DNA from: Flavobacteriales bacterium
GTDB taxonomy: Bacteria; Bacteroidota; Bacteroidia; Flavobacteriales_D; UBA2798
Direction of reading: 5' to 3'
Length of the DNA: 47,219 nucleotides
Assembly (NCBI GenBank): GCA_019694795.1
Contig: JAIBBF010000024.1
Location: 1-47,219, forward strand
Made by a program: the position numbers and the translations under genes
Notes under the pieces: model-generated
The model's database searches: none
Told to the model about the DNA's origin: nothing
The model's input: only the letters and a program-made list of their open reading frames with translations
Shown: positions 1 to 7,014 of the stretch, one piece after another
Layout: every line of letters starts with the position of its first letter
How positions within the stretch are numbered: the stretch's first letter is position 1

Positions 1-583
1 AAGTAAAATTAAAAATCAAATTATCCGGTCCCGCAGCCCCGGCTCCACCTACCGAATTATCGCTCCAGTTTACAATGAAATCTGAAACATCTAATGCATT
101 AGCCCGGTATCCAATGTATGCCCGGTCGTTATTGTCGGTGAAGGTGATACCTGTTCGCATCCAGTCGCGATAACCAAACTCCTGTACATTGTTTACATTA
201 TTAGTGTTTCCGTTTAAATGCAATAACGTAAATGCTCCCCGGTTAGCTGATAATAAAGTTCCGCCGTTAACATTTCCATTGTTTCCTAAAAGAAGAAAAC
301 CATCACGGACACCAGTAAAGGTGTTTACCGGATAGCTTACGGAACCATTCAGTCTTGTACGGGTGACTCCGAAAGTTTGGGTGAAAATTGGAGAATTAAA
401 ACCAGCGAGTGTTCCAAAGATGTTGTTTGGTGTGGTTGCTGTATTTCCACCTCGATACCATGCAGCAGATGCCTGGGCGTTAGTGTTATTTGCAGGCGGG
501 ATTCCTTGTGGTGCCTGTTGGGCATACGTTACAGGGGTTAATGCTAATGTACTAAAAAGTACTTTTACAATTTTATTTACCAT
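1..583 (-). CDS. Short secreted AWYRGGN-type protein, C-terminus beyond window
   Basis: The reading frame is open from an ATG at 583 to the left edge, so 194 codons are visible and the end is missing. It starts with a signal peptide (MVNKIVKVLFSTLALTPVTYAQ), followed by PPANNTNAQASAAWYRGGN, an FGTL...NSPIFT segment and a stretch NALDVSDFIVNWSDNSVGG. The same motifs in the same order occur in the protein at 2597-3202, so the two are paralogs; their DNA is nearly identical over roughly 70 bp near the left edge. It starts 12 bp after the stop of the T9SS type B protein at 596-1615 and is probably co-transcribed with it. I do not know a function. Secretion across the inner membrane is inferred from the signal peptide. 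Confidence 0.75.
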   Translation of the reverse strand, partial: MVNKIVKVLFSTLALTPVTYAQQAPQGIPPANNTNAQASAAWYRGGNTATTPNNIFGTLAGFNSPIFTQTFGVTRTRLNGSVSYPVNTFTGVRDGFLLLGNNGNVNGGTLLSANRGAFTLLHLNGNTNNVNNVQEFGYRDWMRTGITFTDNNDRAYIGYRANALDVSDFIVNWSDNSVGGAGAAGPDNLIFNFT

Positions 584-595
584 AAGTAATAAGAT

Positions 596-1615
596 TTACC
601 TTACTACTTGAACAAAACCACTTTTTTTTATTTTTCCTCCGTTTTGATCAAATCCATCCAATCTGTAATAATATGTGCCTTCTGCAACCTTATCACCAGA
701 CATTGCTTTTCCATCCCATTTTGAGTTTGGGCCATTGGATTGCCACACAACATTTCCCCATCTGTTAAAAATAACAAGATCTAATTCAACAAATTTATAG
801 ATTGAAAAATCCATCACATCATTTATGTTATCTCCATTTGGACTAATAATGTTAATGTTGAAATCATCAAAGTCATATTCAATTTTGTACAGTTTTACAC
901 TGTCAACTAAATAATATGTATCCGTTACATAAAGAGAATCGCCAGTCATTGGATCAATTTCTGGCGGGATAAAAAATGCGCAGTCATTTGTAATAGTATC
1001 TCCAAACCATCCAATCGTTAAATAATTTTCATTGCCGTTAGCAGTAAATTCCCCTGAAACCAACACCCAATCTGTTGTATCGGTTAAAAAACCTGTTTGG
1101 TTGAGTATTGTTGGTGTGAGATTGTACGGTGAAACACTAGCGTTATACATATTGCCATTTGAGAAGTTTGCTCCAATATTTTCTACTGCAAAATTGTACC
1201 CATTGGCTCTATTAATTCTCATCGAAAAGCGATAATTCACATTTGGCTCTAATGGTTGTAAAAGCATTGTTTGGACATATTCGCTCCACATATTATTAGA
1301 CCAAAGTGTATAAGCCAAAAATCCACAATATCCAACGCCATCAAATGAGTTTTGATATGTAACATTATTACTCGGAATACCATTTGCCAAGATATTACAT
1401 GCATTAAAATAATCACTTGTTGCATGTGTTGGAGCGTACCAACCTACAACGCTATCAATCCACATCTGATTTGGAAAGAAAGAGTTTCCTTGAGGGCATG
1501 CGGTATAATCTTCAAAACTTGGGTTTTGAATGTATTGGTTTGTTACGTCAATATAAGTTTGGGAGTAGCAAATACTACTGATTAATGGAAGTAATATAAT
1601 TAAGAGTTTGTTCAA
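596..1615 (-). CDS. Secreted protein with T9SS type B (gliding-motility-associated) C-terminal domain
   Basis: 339 residues. Residues 1-18 form a signal peptide ending near SICYSQ. The central region (about 30-240) begins with NPSFEDYTACPQG and WYAPTHATSDYFNAC, a pattern typical of Bacteroidota secreted beta-sandwich proteins. The last 90 residues form the type B sorting domain, recognised by IISPNGDNINDVMDF, LVIFNRWGNVVWQSN, WDGK and GTYYYRLDG. This domain directs export through the type IX secretion system. The gene is first in a two-gene module with the short protein 12 bp downstream, and it is a diverged paralog of the protein at 3216-4202. The substrate or ligand is unknown; surface location is inferred from the sorting domain. 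Confidence 0.9.
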   Translation of the reverse strand: MNKLLIILLPLISSICYSQTYIDVTNQYIQNPSFEDYTACPQGNSFFPNQMWIDSVVGWYAPTHATSDYFNACNILANGIPSNNVTYQNSFDGVGYCGFLAYTLWSNNMWSEYVQTMLLQPLEPNVNYRFSMRINRANGYNFAVENIGANFSNGNMYNASVSPYNLTPTILNQTGFLTDTTDWVLVSGEFTANGNENYLTIGWFGDTITNDCAFFIPPEIDPMTGDSLYVTDTYYLVDSVKLYKIEYDFDDFNINIISPNGDNINDVMDFSIYKFVELDLVIFNRWGNVVWQSNGPNSKWDGKAMSGDKVAEGTYYYRLDGFDQNGGKIKKSGFVQVVR

Positions 1616-1968
1616 GTAATAGGGTGGTTAAACGACAAGATTTTCTAGGTCTTCTAAATTAAGTAATTCTTGATTTCGTTCAAGACTTATCCTTATGATA
1701 AGTGAAAACGTGTAATATTGCCTACTCTTTAGACGATATATTACCTTAATTGGTTATAGCTTTCTGTAGTTATTTCATAGAATCTACAATTTTTAGTTTA
1801 ATCATTGAAATTGTTGGCAAAGGGTTAAAAATGTTCCTGGAATTTTAGCCATATTCCGGAGTAAGGGTATTGAGTAAGAATAAAAGTTTCTGGGAGGAAA
1901 CCCCAAGAAAGTATTGGGTTTCTAAAACATAAAAAATTGTAACGAGGCAATAATTGCCATACTTTATA

Positions 1969-2038
1969 GCAAACTGCAAACTGCAAACTGCGAAGTGCGA
2001 AGTGCGAAGTGCGAAGTGCAAACTGCGAAGTGCGAATG
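1969..2038. repeat. Heptanucleotide array A (GCAAACT / GCGAAGT)
   Basis: Nine perfect heptamers lie head to tail in strict 7-nt register: three GCAAACT, four GCGAAGT, one GCAAACT and one GCGAAGT, followed by a broken unit GCGAATG. The two unit types differ at positions 3, 5 and 6, yet never lose register. The matching array at 4395-4458 sits at the same place in the duplicated module. On the opposite strand the units read ACTTCGC and AGTTTGC. Confidence 0.9.
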
Positions 2039-2310
2039 CATTTTTCTTTTTTTGGGCAGCAATAAATTTAAATGATCGATGCTCATGAGTCAAGAAAAAA
2101 TCACCGTGTTTTCGACCTAAAATTTGTCGTTTCTTACATTTTCGAGGCGATGATTTTTTAACATTTTTCGTTGGTTTTAAATAATAATTTTACTGAAGAA
2201 AACATGCTTTATATTGATAATGAATTGTTGAAGAATTTGAAGCTTAATAAAACAAGGTGAAATTTTAATTCACAAATTGATTAATTAAGGAGGAAGGGGA
2301 AAAGGAAAAA

Positions 2311-2405
2311 TAGGTAGTGGGTAGTGGGTAGTAAGGTAGAAGGGCGAATGGGAAGAGGGTAGAAGGAAAATTAGGTAGTAGGGAGAGGGTAAAAAGGCAG
2401 TAGGA
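2311..2405. repeat. G-rich heptamer-type array C (GTAGTGG / GTAGAAG)
   Basis: The array opens with GTAGTGG GTAGTGG GTAGTAA and decays into GTAGAAGG, GAAGAGG, GTAGTAGG and GCAGTAGG pieces. Runs of GGG are spaced by four bases on the plus strand, so G-quadruplex formation is possible in principle. The equivalent array at 4738-5025 is three times longer. Confidence 0.8.
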
Positions 2406-2430
2406 AAAAAAAGAGTGATGAAATGGTAAT

Positions 2431-2485
2431 ACACACCGTGCGTCATTCAGAGCGGAGCGTGGAATCGGATTGTTGCCGGGTGGGT
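2431..2485. repeat. CGTCATTC-type interspersed repeat, copy 1
   Basis: The core CGTCATTCAGAGCGGAGCG is followed by TGGAATCGGATTG. The preceding ACACACCGTG and following TTGCCGGGTGGGT are also shared with the copy at 5283, so the repeated unit is about 55 bp. Copies lie at 2431, 5043 and 5283, all in the same orientation. Confidence 0.8.
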
Positions 2486-2596
2486 TTTTAGATCACGAAG
2501 ACAGAAGGACACTAAAAGTTTCATTGAAATTTTTAGAGAAATATTATCGTGAAAAGAAAACGGGTAAATTATTTCAATTAGGAAAGGAGCGAAATT

Positions 2597-3202
2597 CTAA
2601 GAAAGAAAATTAAAAATCATATTATCCGGCGCACCAACCCCACCTACCGAATTATCGCTCCAGTTTACAATGAAATCCGAAACATCTAATGCATTAGCCC
2701 GGTATCCAATGTATGCCCGGTCCTGATTATCTGTAAATGTGATACCTGTTCTCATCCAGGTTCTGTAACCTTGTTCCTGAATGAATCCCGGATTATTGGT
2801 GTTCCCATTGAGGTGTAGCATCGAAAAAGCCCCTTTCTGGTTATAGAAATTATTTGGAGTAATTCCTAGATCATTTCCAAGTAACATATAACCGGAGGTG
2901 TTTACACCTTGAATTGTGCCAAAACCGTTGATCAGGTATTGGGCTCCAACCAAGTTGCCGTTTAGTTTAGATCTTGGTGTGTTTGCAGTAAAGGTGTAAA
3001 TCGGAGAATTCCATAAGGTACCGAAAATATTATTGCCAAGTGGGACAGTGTTGTTGTTACCTCCACGGTACCATGCTGCTCCAGCCTGAGCATTGGGGTT
3101 ATTGGCAGGCGGAGTCCCAATTACCGGTGTTTGCGCTTGAGAGGTAAATGAAGTAAATAAGGGCAATAGGCCTAAAATTGTAATGCATAAAGGTTTTTTC
3201 AT
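2597..3202 (-). CDS. Short secreted AWYRGGN-type protein
   Basis: 201 residues with a signal peptide (about 1-23, ending TSQAQ), then PPANNPNAQAGAAWYRGGN, FGTLWNSPIYTF, LNGNLVGAQYLINGFG, LHLNGNTNN, GYRTWMRTGITFTDN and NALDVSDFIVNWSDN. It ends abruptly at DNMIFNFLS, without any sorting domain. The paralog at the left edge is still open at the equivalent point with a different residue (FNFT), which suggests that one copy may be truncated. It starts 13 bp after the stop of the T9SS type B protein at 3216-4202 and probably shares its transcript. Related N-terminal regions that I recall from Flavobacteriales sit in longer proteins; that is recollection, not a search result. Confidence 0.8.
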   Translation of the reverse strand: MKKPLCITILGLLPLFTSFTSQAQTPVIGTPPANNPNAQAGAAWYRGGNNNTVPLGNNIFGTLWNSPIYTFTANTPRSKLNGNLVGAQYLINGFGTIQGVNTSGYMLLGNDLGITPNNFYNQKGAFSMLHLNGNTNNPGFIQEQGYRTWMRTGITFTDNQDRAYIGYRANALDVSDFIVNWSDNSVGGVGAPDNMIFNFLS

Positions 3203-3215
3203 GGTAAAAAGACAT

Positions 3216-4202
3216 TTACCTGAATACTGAAAGTGTTCCTTTTTTGTAAATGATTTTTCCTTCTTTGGTGCTTGCCGAAAATACGTAAAAATAGGTACCT
3301 GAGTGTACGTTTTGATCGGTGAATGTATTCTCGGGCCAAAAGGGATTGTTGCTATTTAGAACTGCAACTTCATTTCCCCAGCGTGAATAAATGACTACGT
3401 TTTCCTGAAACAAAAATTCGTATTCAGGTAAAATAAATACATCATTTATTCCGTCGTTGTTTGGTGAAATAACATTTTGAAAATCGGGTAAATTTTCAAG
3501 ATCTGTTATGTCAATTAGAGTTACACTATCTACAAGATAATAAGCATAATTTAAAAAAGGTACTGGTGTGTTAGTTGAGACTGCAGCTAATTGACTTGGT
3601 CCGTTAAAGTCAAATCTTGATATGGTAAGCCATTTTTCCCCCCCTTGGGCTACGAACTCCGCTTCTTGTTTAACCCAATTCATGGTGTCAGTAAGATATG
3701 AGACGACCAATTGTGGGTGATATGCTGAAAAGGTATCGCACTCAAAAGGTTTGTTGGGTCTGGTTTCAGATACAAGAACGCCAAAGTTATCAATTGTAAA
3801 TTCTGAACTATTACAAAGGCTAACAAAAAGACTGATTCTGTATTTATGAAAGGCTAAAAGGGAGTCTGTTAGTTCCGTCTGAATACTTTCAGTTAATAAG
3901 AGATCTATCCCATCTTCCATATCCCCATAAGCCCCAATTCCCATATAACAACTTCCATGAAAAGCTTCCTGGTATCCCATCCAGTAAAAAGGTGAATTCA
4001 CACCATTACCAGAAGGAGAACAAGTGCATACGTAATCCGCAGTACATCCATTTGCCTCTTGCCAAAAATTGCAATATGTGACTTGATCCTGTAAAAATGG
4101 ACAATTGGAGTGATCTTCAAAACTGCCATTCGGTACCAAGTTGGTTTGCGCTTTACAGAAAAGAGAAAAAAAAATAAAAAATATGTAAAAAGGAACTTTC
4201 AC
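3216..4202 (-). CDS. Secreted protein with T9SS type B C-terminal domain, paralog of 596-1615
   Basis: 328 residues. The signal peptide covers about 1-19 (FFSLFCKAQ). LVPNGSFEDHSNCP opens a beta-sandwich-like region with several cysteines. The type B sorting domain follows, with NVISPNNDGINDVFILPE, VVIYSRWGNEV and SGTYFYVFSASTKEGKI. Domain order matches the protein at 596-1615, but the middle regions are strongly diverged. It is the first gene of module 2 and precedes the AWYRGGN protein by 13 bp. T9SS export to the surface is expected from the C-terminal domain. The ligand is unknown. Confidence 0.9.
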   Translation of the reverse strand: MKVPFYIFFIFFSLFCKAQTNLVPNGSFEDHSNCPFLQDQVTYCNFWQEANGCTADYVCTCSPSGNGVNSPFYWMGYQEAFHGSCYMGIGAYGDMEDGIDLLLTESIQTELTDSLLAFHKYRISLFVSLCNSSEFTIDNFGVLVSETRPNKPFECDTFSAYHPQLVVSYLTDTMNWVKQEAEFVAQGGEKWLTISRFDFNGPSQLAAVSTNTPVPFLNYAYYLVDSVTLIDITDLENLPDFQNVISPNNDGINDVFILPEYEFLFQENVVIYSRWGNEVAVLNSNNPFWPENTFTDQNVHSGTYFYVFSASTKEGKIIYKKGTLSVFR

Positions 4203-4394
4203 TATTCAGTTTGTAAATAAAAAGTGCAATACTGGATTGCAAAATCTCCACCTTGTTTTTTAAGCGTCAAAAGAAAGTGGGAACAAAACGCAATTTTGCT
4301 AAGTTACAAAAAGCACCTCCTTTCTATGCAAAAAGGAGTTATAATTTGATGAAAAGACCCAAAAGAATTGGGGAATATTAGAAAAGCATAAAAT

Positions 4395-4458
4395 GCAAAC
4401 TGCAATTGCAAACTGCGATTGCGATTGCGATTGCGATTGCGATTGCGAAGTGCGAAGT
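4395..4458. repeat. Mixed hexamer/heptamer array B (GCGATT, GCAAACT, GCGAAGT)
   Basis: The units are GCAAACT, GCAATT, GCAAACT, then five consecutive GCGATT hexamers (4415-4444) and two GCGAAGT heptamers, followed by GCGAATG as in array A. Hexamer units replace the heptamers of array A, which suggests that the array was rewritten or re-expanded after the duplication. Confidence 0.85.
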
Positions 4459-4737
4459 GCGAATGCATTTTTCTTTTTTTGGGCAGTAATAAATTTAAAT
4501 GATCGATGCTCATGAGTCAAGAAAAATTACTAGGTTTTCGACCTAAAATTTGCCGTTTCTTACATTTTCGAGGCGATGATTTTTTAACATTTTTCGTTGG
4601 TTTTAAATAATAATTTTACTGAAGAAAATTTGCTTTATATTGATAATGAATTGTTGAAGAATTTGAAGCTTAATAAAACAAGGCGAAATTTTAATTCACA
4701 AATTGATTAATTAAGGAGGAAAGGGAAAAGGAAAAAA
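4459..4737. repeat. Duplicated intergenic block, second copy (first copy 2032-2310)
   Basis: The two blocks align from GCGAATGCATTTTTC to the start of the G-rich arrays with only a few substitutions and one or two 1-bp indels. Differences include CAGCAAT against CAGTAAT, TTTGTCG against TTTGCCG, and AAGGTGA against AAGGCGA. By eye they are clearly more similar than the coding parts of the two modules. Confidence 0.85.
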
Positions 4738-5025
4738 AGGTAGTAGGTAGTGGGTAGTAAGGAAAAATAGGTAGTGGGTAGTGGGCAGAAAGGTAGAAGG
4801 GAAAATAGGTAGTGGGTAGTAAGGAAAATTGGGTAGTAGGCAGTGGGTAGTAAGGTAGAAGGGGGAGAGGGTTGTAGGCAGAAAGGTTGAAGGGAAAATA
4901 GGTAGTGGGTAGTGGGTAGTAAGGAAAAATAGGTAGTGGGTAGTGGGCAGAAAGGTAGAAGGGGGAATGGGAAGAGGGTAGAAGGAAAATTAGGTAGTAG
5001 GGAGAGGGTAAGTAGGAAAAAAAAG
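4738..5025. repeat. G-rich heptamer-type array D (GTAGTGG)
   Basis: About 290 bp of GTAGTGG heptamers are interrupted by AAGGAAAAATAG, GCAGAAAG and GTAGAAGG pieces. A stretch of at least 40 bp beginning AAGGAAAAATAGGTAGTGGG occurs at 4759 and again at 4921, so the array contains an internal duplication with a 162-bp offset. This likely explains why it is longer than array C. Confidence 0.85.
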
Positions 5026-5042
5026 AGGGATGAAATGGTTAT

Positions 5043-5097
5043 ACACACCGTGCGTCATTCAGAGCGGAGCGTGGAATCGGAGGATTGCAGGGCAGGG
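5043..5097. repeat. CGTCATTC-type interspersed repeat, copy 2
   Basis: It shares ACACACCGTG, CGTCATTCAGAGCGGAGCG and TGGAATCGGA with copy 1. It then diverges to GGATTGCAGGGCAGGGG where copy 1 has TTGTTGCCGGGTGGG. Confidence 0.75.
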
Positions 5098-5282
5098 GTG
5101 AACCACTAAGGCACAAGTACACGAAGTTGCACGAAGAAAATTAAAAGAAGAACACTAAGGGGTGGTAACATTTAGAGATAGCGGATACTGAGTTGCACTC
5201 AGTTTTAGTTAGGATTAAAATTTAAATAGCGTTTGTTGGCAAATAGAATATGTGTTTGAGGAATACCACTGAGGCACTGAGT

Positions 5283-5336
5283 ACACACCGTGCGTCATTC
5301 AGGGCGGAAGTGGAATCGGATTGTTGCCGGGTGGGT
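5283..5336. repeat. CGTCATTC-type interspersed repeat, copy 3
   Basis: It reads CGTCATTCAGGGCGGAAG where the other copies have CAGAGCGGAGCG, but keeps the ACACACCGTG start and the TTGTTGCCGGGTGGGT end of copy 1. It stands alone, without an adjacent heptamer array. Confidence 0.75.
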
Positions 5337-5397
5337 GAAACACGGAGATCGTTTCTAATGCAATTTTTGTGAAGGATGAGAGGAGCGGACTTGTGCT

Positions 5398-5862
5398 TTA
5401 GTTTTTTATCCAGATGTAGGTGTTGAGGCTGAGGGCGACGAGGCCCCAGAGGAGGTAGGGGAGCAGAAAGAAAATACTCGCTTTCCATTCGCGGATAAAA
5501 TAATAACTCATCACCACCAACACGAAATAAAAAAGTGAAAGTTCAATTAAGCCCAATGCAGGAGACCGCATCCAGAAGAAACAATAGTTCCAGGCTATGT
5601 TTAGCAGCAGGTGAATCCAGTAAAAAGTAATCAGCGGATTACCCCATTGAAAGAGACGATTTAAAGGAATTGTTTTTGCGCAGAGTATCGTAAGCAATAC
5701 CATGATGGTAGTCCAGGCAAATCCGAAAAACCAGCCGGGTGGTGTCCAGGGTGCCAATTGAAGCGTAGGGTACCATTCGCGGACTCCTCTCGAGGTGGCA
5801 ATTCCTCCAATGGCCAATGCGGAAAAATGAATAAAACCGTAAACCAATAGCGACCGGATCAT
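5398..5862 (-). CDS. tspO: TspO/MBR family membrane protein
   Basis: 154 residues from the ATG at 5862, with five predicted membrane segments. TspO hallmarks are visible: LAPWTPPGWFFGFAWTTIM near residue 38, LLNIAWNYCFFW in the middle, and PYLLWGLVALSLNTYIWIKN at the end. Family members bind porphyrins and are tied to tetrapyrrole or stress handling in the membrane. The frame could start at an upstream TTG (5868), but the ATG overlaps the stop of the preceding gene as ATGA, which favours it and suggests coupled translation. The final 22 codons are unusually C-ending (17 of 22). hemH lies 6 kb away on the other strand, so no operon link to haem synthesis is visible. Confidence 0.93.
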   Translation of the reverse strand: MIRSLLVYGFIHFSALAIGGIATSRGVREWYPTLQLAPWTPPGWFFGFAWTTIMVLLTILCAKTIPLNRLFQWGNPLITFYWIHLLLNIAWNYCFFWMRSPALGLIELSLFYFVLVVMSYYFIREWKASIFFLLPYLLWGLVALSLNTYIWIKN

Positions 5863-6245
5863 ACACAAAATTCTTGAAGCTGCGAATGAAAACGGGTGCT
5901 TAACATCTGGATGATCCGCTTATTATACGCATTGCTGTTTTGTAAATAGTGCTGCATTTCTTCATCATTGAACAAAGCCAGTACCATGCCGCAAATCTGC
6001 GCACGTAAATGATGATCTTTTTGCAGCGATTGATGGATGTATTCCTCTTTCGATGCTTTGTTTCTGCTGCAAAACTGAGGGTCCTTGTTCTTCAGATAAT
6101 GCTGCATGTAAATCAACAGGAGGTCCGACTGAAACTTGAGTATCGGACGCAAAACCTGATTTTGAAAACGTTCCTCTACACCGGATTCTTTTTCGGCAAG
6201 GTTTAACGCGGGAATGATACTACGAAGGGCAGAATGGCGGTCCAT
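5859..6245 (-). CDS. Conserved small helical protein of unknown function
   Basis: 128 residues, apparently all alpha-helical, with no signal peptide or membrane segment. Visible motifs are FQNQVLRPILKFQSDLLL, GMVLALFNDEEMQHYLQN and NKRIIQMLSTRFHSQLQEF. I recall similar small proteins as widespread Bacteroidota conserved hypotheticals, sometimes labelled glyoxalase without a recognisable glyoxalase fold; I would not use that name. It is the first gene of a pair with tspO through an ATGA overlap. The start ATG at 6245 is the first in the frame. Function is unknown. Confidence 0.8.
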   Translation of the reverse strand: MDRHSALRSIIPALNLAEKESGVEERFQNQVLRPILKFQSDLLLIYMQHYLKNKDPQFCSRNKASKEEYIHQSLQKDHHLRAQICGMVLALFNDEEMQHYLQNSNAYNKRIIQMLSTRFHSQLQEFCV

Positions 6246-6338
6246 GGATAGTTAACCCTTTAAAACGATTTTTGTTCATTTCGGAAATGATTTTTGGTTT
6301 ACACTTCTATTCAGTGACGAATTGATTAATTTCATACT

Positions 6339-6788
6339 ATGAGTCCACTGAACATCCGCCCCGCCGAAGAAAAAGATCTGAATGCAGTACACGCATTGAT
6401 CTGCCAATTGGAAGAATTTGATATTCCCATGGATGAGTTAAGCAGGATTTACCTTAAAAACCTGAAACAGGAAACAATTTATTATTACGTGGCCGAAGAA
6501 AAGAATCAGGTAATTGGTTTTGTTAGTATGCATATCCAGTTCCTGCTGCATCATTATGCTGCGGTTGCCGAAGTGCAGGAGATTTGTATTCACGATTCCT
6601 GTCGCGGTAAAGGTTACGGAAAAATCCTGCTCGATTTTGTAAAGGAAAAAGCAAAGGAGTTGGATTGCGACCTCATCGAATTATGCACCAATAAAAAACG
6701 CAGCGATGCCCATCGTTTCTACGATCGCGAAGGATGGCGCCAAAGTCATTACAAATACACCTTTCCCTTTCGCAAGGAGTTTTTATAA
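6339..6788 (+). CDS. GNAT family N-acetyltransferase
   Basis: 149 residues. The N-terminal strand and helix (NIRPAEEKDLNAVHALICQL) and the acetyl-CoA loop CRGKGYGKILLDFVKEKAKE near residues 88-107 match the Gcn5-related acetyltransferase fold. The end of the protein has RSDAHRFYDREGW, typical of motif B. Family members move an acetyl group from acetyl-CoA to an amine; nothing here tells the substrate. The gene stands alone, divergent from the tspO pair across a 93-bp gap that must hold both promoters. Confidence 0.93.
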   Translation: MSPLNIRPAEEKDLNAVHALICQLEEFDIPMDELSRIYLKNLKQETIYYYVAEEKNQVIGFVSMHIQFLLHHYAAVAEVQEICIHDSCRGKGYGKILLDFVKEKAKELDCDLIELCTNKKRSDAHRFYDREGWRQSHYKYTFPFRKEFL

Positions 6789-7014
6789 GGGGAAGATTTT
6801 TTCGTCATATTGACCAAAAATGGTTATGTTTTAATTTGTTTTAGCCCCATATTTTTGGGTTAACTATTCAGCCATCCATCATTTAACTAATGATTGCATG
6901 GTTCTGGTTTTTGGATTTAGGTTTTATTATAAATTTCTAAAGTCACCGGTGGCTAAATGACCGTATCAATGCTAGCATTCAATTTCTTTTTTAGCTATAT
7001 TAGCTAGAAGCATT

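Larger units (their letters stand above)
1616..2596. other. Repeat-rich intergenic region upstream of module 1
   Basis: No convincing gene is present in these 981 bp. In order, the region holds unique AT-rich DNA (1616-1968), a TGC-type heptamer array (1969-2038), a block of about 270 bp repeated almost exactly at 4459-4737, a G-rich heptamer array (2311-2405), one CGTCATTC-type repeat (2431-2485), and a short run resembling a CACGAAGACA / GGACACTAAAAG repeat (2492-2520). Open frames called here are translations of the arrays. Confidence 0.7.
4203..5397. other. Repeat-rich intergenic region upstream of module 2
   Basis: No convincing gene is present in 1.2 kb. The order is the same as in 1616-2596: a TGC-type array (4395-4458), a conserved block (4459-4737), a G-rich array (4738-5025) and a CGTCATTC repeat (5043). 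A second CGTCATTC repeat lies at 5283. Between these two, degenerate pieces such as CCACTAAGGCACAAG, ACACTAAGGGG and CCACTGAGGCACTGAG resemble a further short repeat family. Confidence 0.7.

Noticed and set aside
1845-2093. 82-residue minus-strand reading frame through array A, with a similar one at 4299-4520
   Set aside because: It is a translation of the heptamer/hexamer arrays (repeated SQSQ or LRTSHFA-like text). The shared start reflects the duplicated block, and the frames diverge wherever unit length changes.
4707-5048. 113-residue minus-strand reading frame rich in Leu, Pro, Thr and Tyr
   Set aside because: It lies entirely within the G-rich array and has array periodicity, with no independent coding signal.
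5222-5488. 88-residue minus-strand frame overlapping the tspO end and a CGTCATTC repeat
   Set aside because: It overlaps the well-supported tspO in another frame and otherwise reads through repeat DNA.
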